Positions 1 through 5,639 of a stretch of DNA of 6,787 nt are shown here, one piece after another. The first letter of the stretch is position 1. Each line of letters opens with the position of its first letter. The translations under genes were made by a program, and so were the position numbers. This DNA is from an uncultured Bacteroidales bacterium (GTDB lineage: Bacteria; Bacteroidota; Bacteroidia; Bacteroidales; Bacteroidaceae): positions 1-6,787 of the forward strand of contig CACZRQ010000102.1 of NCBI GenBank assembly GCA_902783615.1, written 5' to 3'. Below the pieces are notes generated by a model that searched no databases, was not told where the DNA came from, and worked only from the letters and a program-made list of their open reading frames with translations.

Positions 1-1
1 T

Positions 2-811
2 ACGTTGGAAGGCGACATGCGCGATTTGCACAACATCGAGTTTGTTGACCAGAATCCAATCGGTAGGAGTACGCGCAGTAATCCAGTGACTTACCTGAAG
101 GCATACGATGAGATCCGCAAGCTGTGGGCCGACCAGCCGTTAAGTAAGCAGATGGGTTACACCCCAGGCTATTTCAGTTTCAACAGCGAAGGTGGACGAT
201 GCGAGGAATGTAAGGGCGAGGGTACGATAACGGTAGAGATGCAGTTTATGGCCGACCTCACGTTCGAATGTGAGTCGTGTCACGGTAAACGCTTCAAACA
301 GGATACGTTAGCGGTGCAATACCAAGGGATGAACATCTACGATGTGCTGGAGATGACGGTGAATCAGGCGATGGAGTTTTTCACCGAGCATAAGCAAAAC
401 AAGATTGTGAAGCGACTGAAACCGCTGCAGGATGTGGGGTTGGGGTATATCAAACTGGGGCAGTCGTCCAGCACGCTCTCGGGTGGTGAGAACCAGCGAG
501 TGAAGTTGGCGTATTACCTAAGCTTGGAGAGTGCCGATCCTACCCTCTTCATTTTCGATGAGCCTACCACGGGGTTGCATTTCCACGATATCAAGAAGTT
601 GCTCGACTCGTTCGATGCCCTGATTCGTCGCGGCCACACCATCGTGATTATCGAGCACAATATGGAGGTGATCAAGTGTGCGGATTATGTGATTGATTTG
701 GGTCCCGAGAGTGGCGACAAGGGTGGCTACTTGGTGGCCTCAGGCACGCCTGAGCAAATTGCCCAGCATCCAGACAGTTACACAGGCAAGTTCTTGAGGG
801 AGAAGCTTTAA
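2..811 (+). CDS. uvrA: UvrA-type excinuclease ABC subunit A, C-terminal part (5' end outside window)
   Basis: This is the C-terminal part of the DNA-damage-sensing ATPase of UvrABC nucleotide excision repair, a cytoplasmic protein that acts as a dimer on DNA. The frame is open to the left window edge, so the TTG at position 5 is not a real start. Visible in order are the insertion-domain motif NPIGRSTRSNP (about 53-85), the UvrA zinc module (CEEC at 200-211 and CESC at 269-280, spacing C-x2-C-x19-C-x2-C), the ABC signature LSGGENQR (about 476-499), Walker B LFIFDEP followed by TTGLH (about 545-580), and the H-loop IIEHN (about 650-661). Walker A of this second nucleotide-binding domain must lie upstream. 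No defect is visible and the end (LREKL, TAA) looks natural. Bacteroidales often carry more than one UvrA paralogue; which one this is cannot be told from the C-terminus. Family assignment is very secure. Confidence 0.95.
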   Translation, partial: TLEGDMRDLHNIEFVDQNPIGRSTRSNPVTYLKAYDEIRKLWADQPLSKQMGYTPGYFSFNSEGGRCEECKGEGTITVEMQFMADLTFECESCHGKRFKQDTLAVQYQGMNIYDVLEMTVNQAMEFFTEHKQNKIVKRLKPLQDVGLGYIKLGQSSSTLSGGENQRVKLAYYLSLESADPTLFIFDEPTTGLHFHDIKKLLDSFDALIRRGHTIVIIEHNMEVIKCADYVIDLGPESGDKGGYLVASGTPEQIAQHPDSYTGKFLREKL

Positions 812-997
812 CATACTCCCAAAAGACTCCCCCTCTTAGTTAGAGGGGGTGGCGCGAAGCGACGGGGGCGTGTGTTCTCTCGGGATACAACATACTCCCT
901 CCCCCCCTTCGGGGGTACTCCCCCTATCTAAGGGGGAGAGTCTTTGTAGGTCTCTTCTGCCTGTATTACTTCCGCTAACTAAGGGGGAGAGCCTTTT
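810..997. repeat. G/C-run inverted-repeat cluster downstream of uvrA
   Basis: Several related short elements start at the uvrA stop codon. CCCCCTCT (829-836) and AGAGGGGG (842-849) form a perfect 8-bp stem with a 5-nt loop. CTCCCCCT (918-925) and AGGGGGAG (931-938) form a second 8-bp stem with a 5-nt loop. A smaller C-run/TTC/G-run dyad lies at 903-915. CTAAGGGGGAGAGTCTTT (928-945) recurs at 979-996 with one change, but there without its partner arm. AAAAGACTCCCCCT (821-834) is an inverted, slightly shortened version of the same unit. AACATACTCCC occurs at 810-820 and 889-899. The first stem is placed where a uvrA terminator would be, but no T-run follows it. The mosaic structure points to an interspersed repeat family rather than a dedicated terminator. 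Confidence 0.8.
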
Positions 998-1021
998 CAC
1001 GTTGCTTCACTCCGGAAAATA

Positions 1022-1226
1022 TGACGCTGAAAGCGTCACCCTTATAGTAGCCGCGGGTTCGAAGAACCTGCGGTTTACGTTGATACGTTTAATATTGCAC
1101 TCTGAAAGAGTGCCCCAACATCATGCAGGGCGACGCTTTCAGCGTCGAACTATCTACTCACCGTTATCCGTAGGTACCGGCGTTGCCGGCACCCACGGCT
1201 ATTATTCGGTGACGCTTTCAGCGTCA
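1022..1226. repeat. Mirror-symmetric array of six short hairpins (REP/BIME-like)
   Basis: There are six dyads. TGACGCT-GAA-AGCGTCA is at 1022-1038. CCGCGGGTTC-GAA-GAACCTGCGG is at 1051-1073, with one G·U-type pair. GCACTCT-GAA-AGAGTGC is at 1097-1113. CGACGCT-TTC-AGCGTCG is at 1131-1147. CCGTAGGTACCGGC-GTT-GCCGGCACCCACGG is at 1168-1198 with two mismatches that become G·U on the minus strand. TGACGCT-TTC-AGCGTCA is at 1210-1226. The first three show GAA loops on the plus strand; the last three show the complementary TTC or GTT. Hairpin centres pair up around position about 1123, and the linker CCCTTATAGTAG (1039-1050) resembles the reverse complement of 1199-1209 (CCGAATAATAG). The array is therefore an imperfect inverted duplication of a three-hairpin cassette. 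No coding capacity is credible. Confidence 0.85.
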
Positions 1227-1330
1227 TAAATTGCAAGCAAGATACAATTCAAATTTTGGATGCTTGCAGCGTCATAAATTACCTGCAAGATACAATTCAA
1301 ATATCGGATGCTTGCAGCGTCATAAATTGA
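1210..1330. repeat. Tandem repeat, 48-bp period, three copies (last truncated)
   Basis: GCGTCATAAATT recurs with a spacing of exactly 48 bp, ending at 1232, 1280 and 1328. The 23-base block beginning GGATGCTTGCAGCG is identical at 1258-1280 and 1306-1328, and GCAAGATACAATTCAAAT is identical at 1237-1254 and 1285-1302. The first unit begins with the last hairpin of the preceding array (GACGCT-TTC-AGCGTC). The next two begin with a decayed form of it (GATGCT-TGC-AGCGTC). The tandem array therefore appears to have grown out of the hairpin element. Confidence 0.85.
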
Positions 1331-1336
1331 AATCGT

Positions 1337-1352
1337 TTTTTGCATGCAAAAA
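1337..1352. repeat. Perfect 16-bp palindrome TTTTTGCATGCAAAAA
   Basis: This perfect dyad lies in the convergent gap, 55 bp beyond the stop of the minus-strand DUF4435 gene and downstream of uvrA. As RNA it could fold into a 6-bp stem with a CATG loop. It is weak, lacks a GC-rich stem and has no separate U-tract, so I do not call it a terminator. The rest of 1331-1407 holds only a small imperfect direct repeat (CACTACCCGA at 1371-1380, CACTACCGAA at 1391-1400). Confidence 0.6.
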
Positions 1353-1407
1353 TTATCCCGTTTTTGAACACACTACCCGATGTGGCTAATCACTACCGAA
1401 ACTACTG

Positions 1408-2403
1408 TTACGGAAAAATATTATAAAGATCTTCCAGAATCCAGCGATAGAGGAAGAGCTGCTTGTATTCCACATTCTTGCGGAGCACCACCTCCACAGG
1501 CAGGGCACTGCGCTCATAACCCGTCAGCTCGTTGGCCAACTGCTGCTGATGAGCCGACTTCCTGCGGATGCGATCCTCCTGCTCCCTCCGCAATTGCGTA
1601 CACACAGGGATGAGCAGCTTCATCACCACATTGTCGAGCAGATGATGCCCCTGAATAAATAAATAGGTGTTGTCGGGCGTCAGACCCAAATCCTTGAGTT
1701 TGTCTTTCTGTTCCTCCACCATCGGCACATAATCGGGAAAACGGGTTTTCCAATATTCAACCTCCACCTCCACCACATGCTGCAGTTTAGCCAATGCCTG
1801 ACGGGGATTCTTGATGTTCACAATGTTCAAAGCCGTGTTCTCATTGAACCGTTTCATGGGGAAGGTACGCATGTCGTTGCAACGATAGAAGAACATATTC
1901 CACAAGAACAGCGGATAGATGATCTCGGAATACTCTTTCAGGAATAGATTGAAATCGAATATCTGATGGTCGTTCAACGTGGCTTGCACACACACCTCAT
2001 GCAAGGCTCCGGCAAAGCACCAGTAGTTCTCAATGGCATAGCAGTAGGTTTGCAACACATACGGACTATCGTTCACCTTTCTGGACGATTCCGACACCCC
2101 TTGCATCAGGTAATCATAGTCGCTATCCACACAGGCAATGAGGTTCTTTCCCAACTGATCGCTCTGCAACGACTGCAGCAACACACTTTTCTTGCCATGC
2201 ACCAGATTGCGCGAGGAAGCAGGCAACATCACCTCGAAATAGCGCTCCTCGTTCTCGAAATCGTTCAGGATGTCGCGCCAGAAGGCAATGTCGTCGTAAC
2301 TCTCCACATACGCCACCACACGCTTGCGCTTCTTCTTGGGAGACAGCAGGCGGGCAGCGTCCAGATAGTCGGAACTGAGACTATGTCGAAGTGTTTTTGG
2401 CAT
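1408..2403 (-). CDS. DUF4435 domain protein, TOPRIM-like putative nuclease (AriB-like partner of the ATPase)
   Basis: This 331-aa cytoplasmic protein has no signal peptide or membrane segment. After a basic stretch (KKKRKR, residues 23-28) comes a TOPRIM-like core: a hydrophobic strand with an acidic residue (VVAYVESYDD, E34), a GKK motif near residues 70-72, and a second strand ending in an acidic triad (ACVDSDYDY: D93, D95, D97). A YAIENYW segment typical of DUF4435 proteins follows; the C-terminal half is helical and charged. DUF4435 is the domain of AriB, the toxic TOPRIM nuclease of the PARIS anti-phage system, where it is controlled by the ATPase AriA. Here too an ATPase gene precedes it, with only 3 nt between the ATPase TGA and this ATG (TGATCGATG on the minus strand), implying translational coupling. 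Domain type is fairly secure; nuclease activity and a defence role are inferences. Confidence 0.8.
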   Translation of the reverse strand: MPKTLRHSLSSDYLDAARLLSPKKKRKRVVAYVESYDDIAFWRDILNDFENEERYFEVMLPASSRNLVHGKKSVLLQSLQSDQLGKNLIACVDSDYDYLMQGVSESSRKVNDSPYVLQTYCYAIENYWCFAGALHEVCVQATLNDHQIFDFNLFLKEYSEIIYPLFLWNMFFYRCNDMRTFPMKRFNENTALNIVNIKNPRQALAKLQHVVEVEVEYWKTRFPDYVPMVEEQKDKLKDLGLTPDNTYLFIQGHHLLDNVVMKLLIPVCTQLRREQEDRIRRKSAHQQQLANELTGYERSALPVEVVLRKNVEYKQLFLYRWILEDLYNIFP

Positions 2404-2406
2404 CGA

Positions 2407-3237
2407 TCAGCGTACTTCAATTTCTCGTGCAATCTCGCTCACCTCCGTCACAGCATCCATCCAGCCGTGCATGATGACCGCTGGCGAATGGGTGGTGAGA
2501 ATGAGCTGGATATTGGGGTTCAACTCACGAATCATACCGATGAGTTGCTCCTGCCATTCAATGTGCAGCGAAGCCTCGGGCTCATCCATGAACAGCACAC
2601 TGTGCTCGCCACAACGCAGCAGAGCGGTAAGCAGAATCACCAGCACGTGCTTCTCGCCAGCCGACAGCTGATAGGGCGTGATGGTTTCTCCATACTGCTT
2701 GAACGACAGTTCGTTGCTCTGACGGTCGATGTGTTTAGCTGTATAGCTGAACAGACTGTCCATCATATCCTGGAAACGGATTTTCGGTTTGGCCAGCTCG
2801 CCCGCCTTGGCCCGTTGCTCATCGCTGCCACTCAGCATGGCTATCATCTGGTTGCCGATGTTCACCTGATAATCCAGGTATCGACGTTGCAACAGATAGA
2901 TCTGCCAGTCAATCTCCGTACGCACGGAAGGGTCGGCCATGCGGGCTGTGAAGTCGCCCTGCACCAGCGGACGGTCGTAGCTGCGAATCACATCGAAGGG
3001 GATATAGGTGGCATCCTCGTTGTCGAACCACACCTGCACGCCTCCGAAGGCTCCATCCTTCACACGACCCGAAGTCTGCTCCAGGTAAGTCACAGAGCGG
3101 TTCAATATGGTGGTCTTGCCCACTCCATTGATGCCACTCAGAATGTTCACATCGGGACGCAAGTCCCAAGCAATGTCATAGCGGTTCCACAGTGCGTGAA
3201 TCTCTATGCGTCTGATGTAGTTCGCTTGAATTTCCAT
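2407..3237 (-). CDS. AAA/ABC-type ATPase, AriA/OLD-like, partner of the DUF4435 protein
   Basis: This 276-aa soluble P-loop ATPase belongs to the ABC/SMC-like branch used in OLD, AriA and RloA-type proteins. Walker A is GINGVGKTT (residues 35-43), the signature LSAGEK (191-196), Walker B VLFMDEPEASLH (214-225, catalytic E219) and the H-loop TTHSP (248-252). The roughly 145 residues between Walker A and signature are charged and partly helical and form the lid or dimerisation part. There is no C-terminal TOPRIM domain: that function is supplied by the next gene, 3 nt downstream. The protein is short compared with typical AriA proteins, so it may be a minimal or divergent version. The ATG start is directly followed by a convincing first strand (EIQANYIRRIEIHAL). 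No clear ribosome-binding site is visible, and the upstream 77 bp are mostly a 7-bp repeat. ATPase assignment is secure; the partner relation is a strong inference from spacing; the biological role is open. Confidence 0.9.
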   Translation of the reverse strand: MEIQANYIRRIEIHALWNRYDIAWDLRPDVNILSGINGVGKTTILNRSVTYLEQTSGRVKDGAFGGVQVWFDNEDATYIPFDVIRSYDRPLVQGDFTARMADPSVRTEIDWQIYLLQRRYLDYQVNIGNQMIAMLSGSDEQRAKAGELAKPKIRFQDMMDSLFSYTAKHIDRQSNELSFKQYGETITPYQLSAGEKHVLVILLTALLRCGEHSVLFMDEPEASLHIEWQEQLIGMIRELNPNIQLILTTHSPAVIMHGWMDAVTEVSEIAREIEVR

Positions 3238-3249
3238 TTTTCTTAAATG

Positions 3250-3291
3250 AAGAATGAAGAATTAAGAATGAAGAATTATGAATTGAGAATT
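3250..3291. repeat. Six-unit 7-bp repeat (AAGAATK-type) upstream of the ATPase gene
   Basis: On the plus strand the heptads read AAGAATG, AAGAATT, AAGAATG, AAGAATT, ATGAATT, GAGAATT without a break. The array fills most of the 77-bp space (3238-3314) between meaB and the ATPase gene and ends 12 bp before the ATPase start codon. An inverted AATTCTT at 3310-3316, overlapping the meaB stop codon, could pair with one of the heptads as a weak AT-rich hairpin. I find no TAnnTTTG promoter element in this space. Confidence 0.8.
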
Positions 3292-3314
3292 AACTGATAG
3301 ATAATCACCAATTC

Positions 3315-4415
3315 TTAATCTTTTAGCAATTTAAAATAAGTGTCGAGCAGATGCTTGGCGGCCACGAAAGAAGTTTCCTGACCCTGCAGCACCCTTGCCT
3401 CCTCACCGGGAATCAAGCCCTCGATGGTGGGATTATTGTAGAAGCTGTTGCGCAACTGCTCGTTAATGCTCTCATACATCCAGTATTTGCTCTGCTCACT
3501 GCGGCGGTAGTCGAAATAACCGTTCAGCTTCACAAAGTCGATATACTTATACACCATGTCCCAAATCTCCTTGATACCCAGGCCATAGAAGCCTGAGTAG
3601 GTGAGCACCTGGGGAGTCCAGTGGCTCTCGGGTTCTGGAAACATGTGGAGTGCTGTGCGGAACTGACTGGCAGCCAGTTTGGCACGTTCAATGTTGTCGC
3701 CATCGGCCTTGTTGATCACAATGCCATCGGCCATCTCCATGATGCCTCGCTTGATGCCCTGCAACTCGTCGCCTGTACCAGCCAACTGAATCAACAGGAA
3801 GAAATCCACCATCGAGTGGCAGGCGGTCTCGCTCTGTCCCACGCCCACTGTCTCCACAAAGATCTTGTCGAAGCCAGCAGCCTCACATAAGATGATGGTC
3901 TCGCGGGTCTTACGAGCCACACCACCCAACGAACCAGCTGATGGACTGGGGCGGATAAAGGCCTTGGGATGCAGCGAGAGTTTCTCCATGCGGGTCTTGT
4001 CGCCCAAGATGCTGCCCTTGGTACGCTCACTGCTGGGGTCGATGGCGAGCACAGCCAACTTGCCTCCATACTGTTCCAACACATGGATGCCGAACACATC
4101 TATCGAGGTACTCTTGCCGGCTCCCGGCACACCGCTGATGCCCACGCGAACGGAGTTGCCTGCGTATGGCAAGCACTTCTCAATCACCTCCTGCGCCACC
4201 ACCTGATGGTCGGGTAACACACTCTCCACCAGCGTTACAGCACGACTCAGAATGGTGACATCGCCTTTCAGGATGCCCTCCACATAGTCGTTCACTGACA
4301 ATTGCCTGCGACGTGCATTCTTCTTGCGATAGGGATTCACAATCGATACCGGCTCCACGCCTGCATTCACCTGCAAGCCCTTATATTCTTCACTGTTTTC
4401 AGGATGATCCATCAT
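3315..4415 (-). CDS. meaB: MeaB, methylmalonyl-CoA mutase-associated GTPase
   Basis: This is a G3E-family GTPase chaperone that gates cobalamin loading and protects adenosylcobalamin-dependent methylmalonyl-CoA mutase, the enzyme of the succinate-propionate route used by many Bacteroidales. With the start at 4415 it has 366 residues. Seen are Walker A GVPGAGKST (95-103), DPSS then GSILGDKTRM (126-143), switch region ETVGVGQSE (188-196), GDELQGIKRGIMEMAD (215-230) and the G4 motif NKAD (235-238). The C-terminal part (about 290-366) matches the helical dimerisation arm of MeaB. The frame stays open upstream to 4523, but that extension is a translation of an intergenic repeat, so I choose the double ATG (4413-4415 or 4410-4412). 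No Shine-Dalgarno is visible. The mutase subunit genes are not in this window, and the neighbours have no obvious metabolic link. Identity is very secure; the exact start is likely. Confidence 0.95.
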   Translation of the reverse strand: MMDHPENSEEYKGLQVNAGVEPVSIVNPYRKKNARRRQLSVNDYVEGILKGDVTILSRAVTLVESVLPDHQVVAQEVIEKCLPYAGNSVRVGISGVPGAGKSTSIDVFGIHVLEQYGGKLAVLAIDPSSERTKGSILGDKTRMEKLSLHPKAFIRPSPSAGSLGGVARKTRETIILCEAAGFDKIFVETVGVGQSETACHSMVDFFLLIQLAGTGDELQGIKRGIMEMADGIVINKADGDNIERAKLAASQFRTALHMFPEPESHWTPQVLTYSGFYGLGIKEIWDMVYKYIDFVKLNGYFDYRRSEQSKYWMYESINEQLRNSFYNNPTIEGLIPGEEARVLQGQETSFVAAKHLLDTYFKLLKD

Positions 4416-4417
4416 AG

Positions 4418-4510
4418 TTATTGACGATTGACCATTGACGATTGAGCTACGCTCCAATTTCGTCGCGACTCGGCAAAGCTCAAGCAAGCTTGGCTCTGCG
4501 CTCGCTGCTC
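4418..4510. repeat. Intergenic repeat upstream of meaB: 7-bp heptads plus GC-rich palindromic block
   Basis: On the plus strand four heptads run TTATTGA, CGATTGA, CCATTGA, CGATTGA (4418-4445), directly abutting the meaB start. They are followed by a GC-rich block (4446-4510) containing the palindromes GTCGCGAC (4462-4469) and CAAGCTTG (4485-4492) and similar end motifs (GCTACGCTC at 4447-4455, GCTCTGCGCTC at 4493-4503). From memory, similar blocks occur in Bacteroides and Prevotella intergenic regions; this was not checked. The rest of the gap to the DUF1573 stop (4511-4539) is AT-rich with no recognisable signal. Confidence 0.65.
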
Positions 4511-4539
4511 CGAAAAGTGACAATTGGTCTTTTAAGTTA

Positions 4540-5607
4540 TTAATGTTTTATGTTAATTTCCACTTTTGGGTGCTGGTAGTCGTTGGTAATCAACAACACA
4601 CGCAGGTGACGGCGATCCCTGTTGAGGATGTTCTTATCCACCGTTACCCTCAGCTTGGTAGTCTGCCCAGGCTCCAGCACATTCTTCTTCAAATCCACTC
4701 CGATGGCCGAGTTGAACACCTGCATCTTGAGGATGGCCAACGGCGACTTACCCGTGTTGGTCACCACAATGTCTTGCTTGGCCTTGGCTTTCTTTTCCAA
4801 CAGCGAAGCAAAATCCAGTTCACGGGTAGAGAGTTCGATGTTTGGCATCTGCGCCTTCACCTCATCCGACAGCGAGCTGAAATCGGGTAAGAGCACCACC
4901 GACAGCGGCAGCTCGTTATCCTCACCCACCACATCGCCCGTAAAACGACTCAGATACACAGTGCCTTGCGTCAAACCATAGTCGGCCAGCAGGTCGGTCT
5001 CAAGGGTGAGCACTATCTCGCCATGCTCGTAAGGTTGCAGTACATTGGGCTCAGCCACCTGCGTCATATACGACGGCAAGTGCATCAGCACAGGCTCGTA
5101 AGGCCGGTCGCCCTCGTTGGCCACCCCTATGCGCATCACCGGATAGGTGCCTCGCTGCACATCGGGGAACGAAACCTCGGTCGTGTCAATCCTCACATCG
5201 CCAAACTTGTAAGGATGCGTGCGGGTGTAGTCCTTCACCTCGGTCATCACCTGCCCCGTAAAACGCAGTTGGGTCACATGTGGCTCAGCGTTGGTGTAAA
5301 CGGTCACACCCTTGTCGAACGTGCCTAACAGCGTAGCATCGAAGGTCACGTTGATCTCGCCCCGCTCGTTGGGAGCAATCGGAGTTTCCGTCCATCGGGC
5401 CACCGTACAGTCGCAATCCGGCTGCACGTCAGTCAGCACCAACGGTTGGTTACCTGCGTTGGTAATGGTGAATTTCACATCCACCGGATGCTTCCATTCC
5501 ACCTGTCCAACTTTCTGTATATCAGCATTAGAGACGAAACGTGGCTGAGCCATGGCAGCAACCTGCCATAGCATCAGCACGCCCAATATGAAGAAGAATC
5601 TATTCAT
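4540..5607 (-). CDS. Secreted DUF1573 (ASH/HYDIN-like Ig-fold) protein
   Basis: This 355-aa exported protein of unknown function has a clear signal peptide: MNR, a hydrophobic core (FFFILGVLMLW) and an AMA-Q cleavage site after residue 20. No lipobox cysteine is seen, so it is probably periplasmic. The mature part looks like three Ig-like ASH modules. The first (about 25-120) is a typical DUF1573 unit with TNAGNQPL, PDCDCTV (C65, C67) and IAPNERGEINVTF. The second spans about 125-230. The third (about 250-355) has VTNTGKSPLAIL and ends NDYQHPKVEINIKH. Such modules bind proteins or polysaccharides in other systems; no catalytic residues are apparent. The frame extends to a TTG at 5614-5616, but the ATG at 5605-5607 begins a normal signal peptide and is preferred. 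It follows the A2M-like gene by 32 nt, and a promoter-like box lies in that gap, so it may be both co-transcribed and separately expressed. Confidence 0.88.
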   Translation of the reverse strand: MNRFFFILGVLMLWQVAAMAQPRFVSNADIQKVGQVEWKHPVDVKFTITNAGNQPLVLTDVQPDCDCTVARWTETPIAPNERGEINVTFDATLLGTFDKGVTVYTNAEPHVTQLRFTGQVMTEVKDYTRTHPYKFGDVRIDTTEVSFPDVQRGTYPVMRIGVANEGDRPYEPVLMHLPSYMTQVAEPNVLQPYEHGEIVLTLETDLLADYGLTQGTVYLSRFTGDVVGEDNELPLSVVLLPDFSSLSDEVKAQMPNIELSTRELDFASLLEKKAKAKQDIVVTNTGKSPLAILKMQVFNSAIGVDLKKNVLEPGQTTKLRVTVDKNILNRDRRHLRVLLITNDYQHPKVEINIKH

Positions 5608-5627
5608 GCAAATCAATCAATAATCTG

Positions 5628-5635
5628 CAAAGATA
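5628..5635 (-). promoter_or_regulatory. Bacteroidetes-type -7 promoter element (TATCTTTG) for the DUF1573 gene
   Basis: On the minus strand TATCTTTG matches the Bacteroidetes -7 consensus TAnnTTTG exactly. It sits in the 32-nt gap after the A2M-like stop codon, with 20 nt between its end and the ATG at 5607. A TTG occurs 12 nt upstream, which is shorter than the usual -33 spacing, so the -33 box is not convincing. The call rests on the -7 match and its position. Confidence 0.55.
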
Positions 5636-5639
5636 GGTA

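Noticed and set aside
829..849. Intrinsic terminator for uvrA
   Set aside because: The stem is strong and well placed but is followed by GGCGCG rather than a T-run, and belongs to a repeat family present elsewhere in the gap; kept only as a repeat.
849..1229. Plus-strand open frame of 126 codons in the uvrA-DUF4435 gap
   Set aside because: It is made entirely of the G/C-run repeats and the hairpin array; the peptide is a translation of palindromes with no domain, and there is no credible start signal.
1022..1330. Possible CRISPR array
   Set aside because: The repeats are hairpins of differing stem sequence in mirrored orientation plus a 48-bp tandem repeat with nearly identical units; there are no unique spacers between constant repeats and no cas genes.
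1380..1613. Short plus-strand open frame overlapping the end of the DUF4435 gene
   Set aside because: It lies mostly antisense to a supported gene and has no recognisable features.
1966..3246. Plus-strand open frame of 426 codons antisense to the ATPase and DUF4435 genes
   Set aside because: It has a His/Gln/Leu-rich composition typical of an antisense shadow, while the minus strand carries complete ATPase motifs and DUF4435 features over the same bases.
3285..3317. Terminator hairpin after meaB
   Set aside because: The only pairing is a 7-bp AT-rich stem with a wobble pair and an 18-nt loop, too weak to call.
4471..4485. Promoter -7 box for meaB (GAGCTTTG on the minus strand)
   Set aside because: It misses the first consensus T of TAnnTTTG, has no TTG at suitable -33 spacing, and lies within an interspersed repeat.
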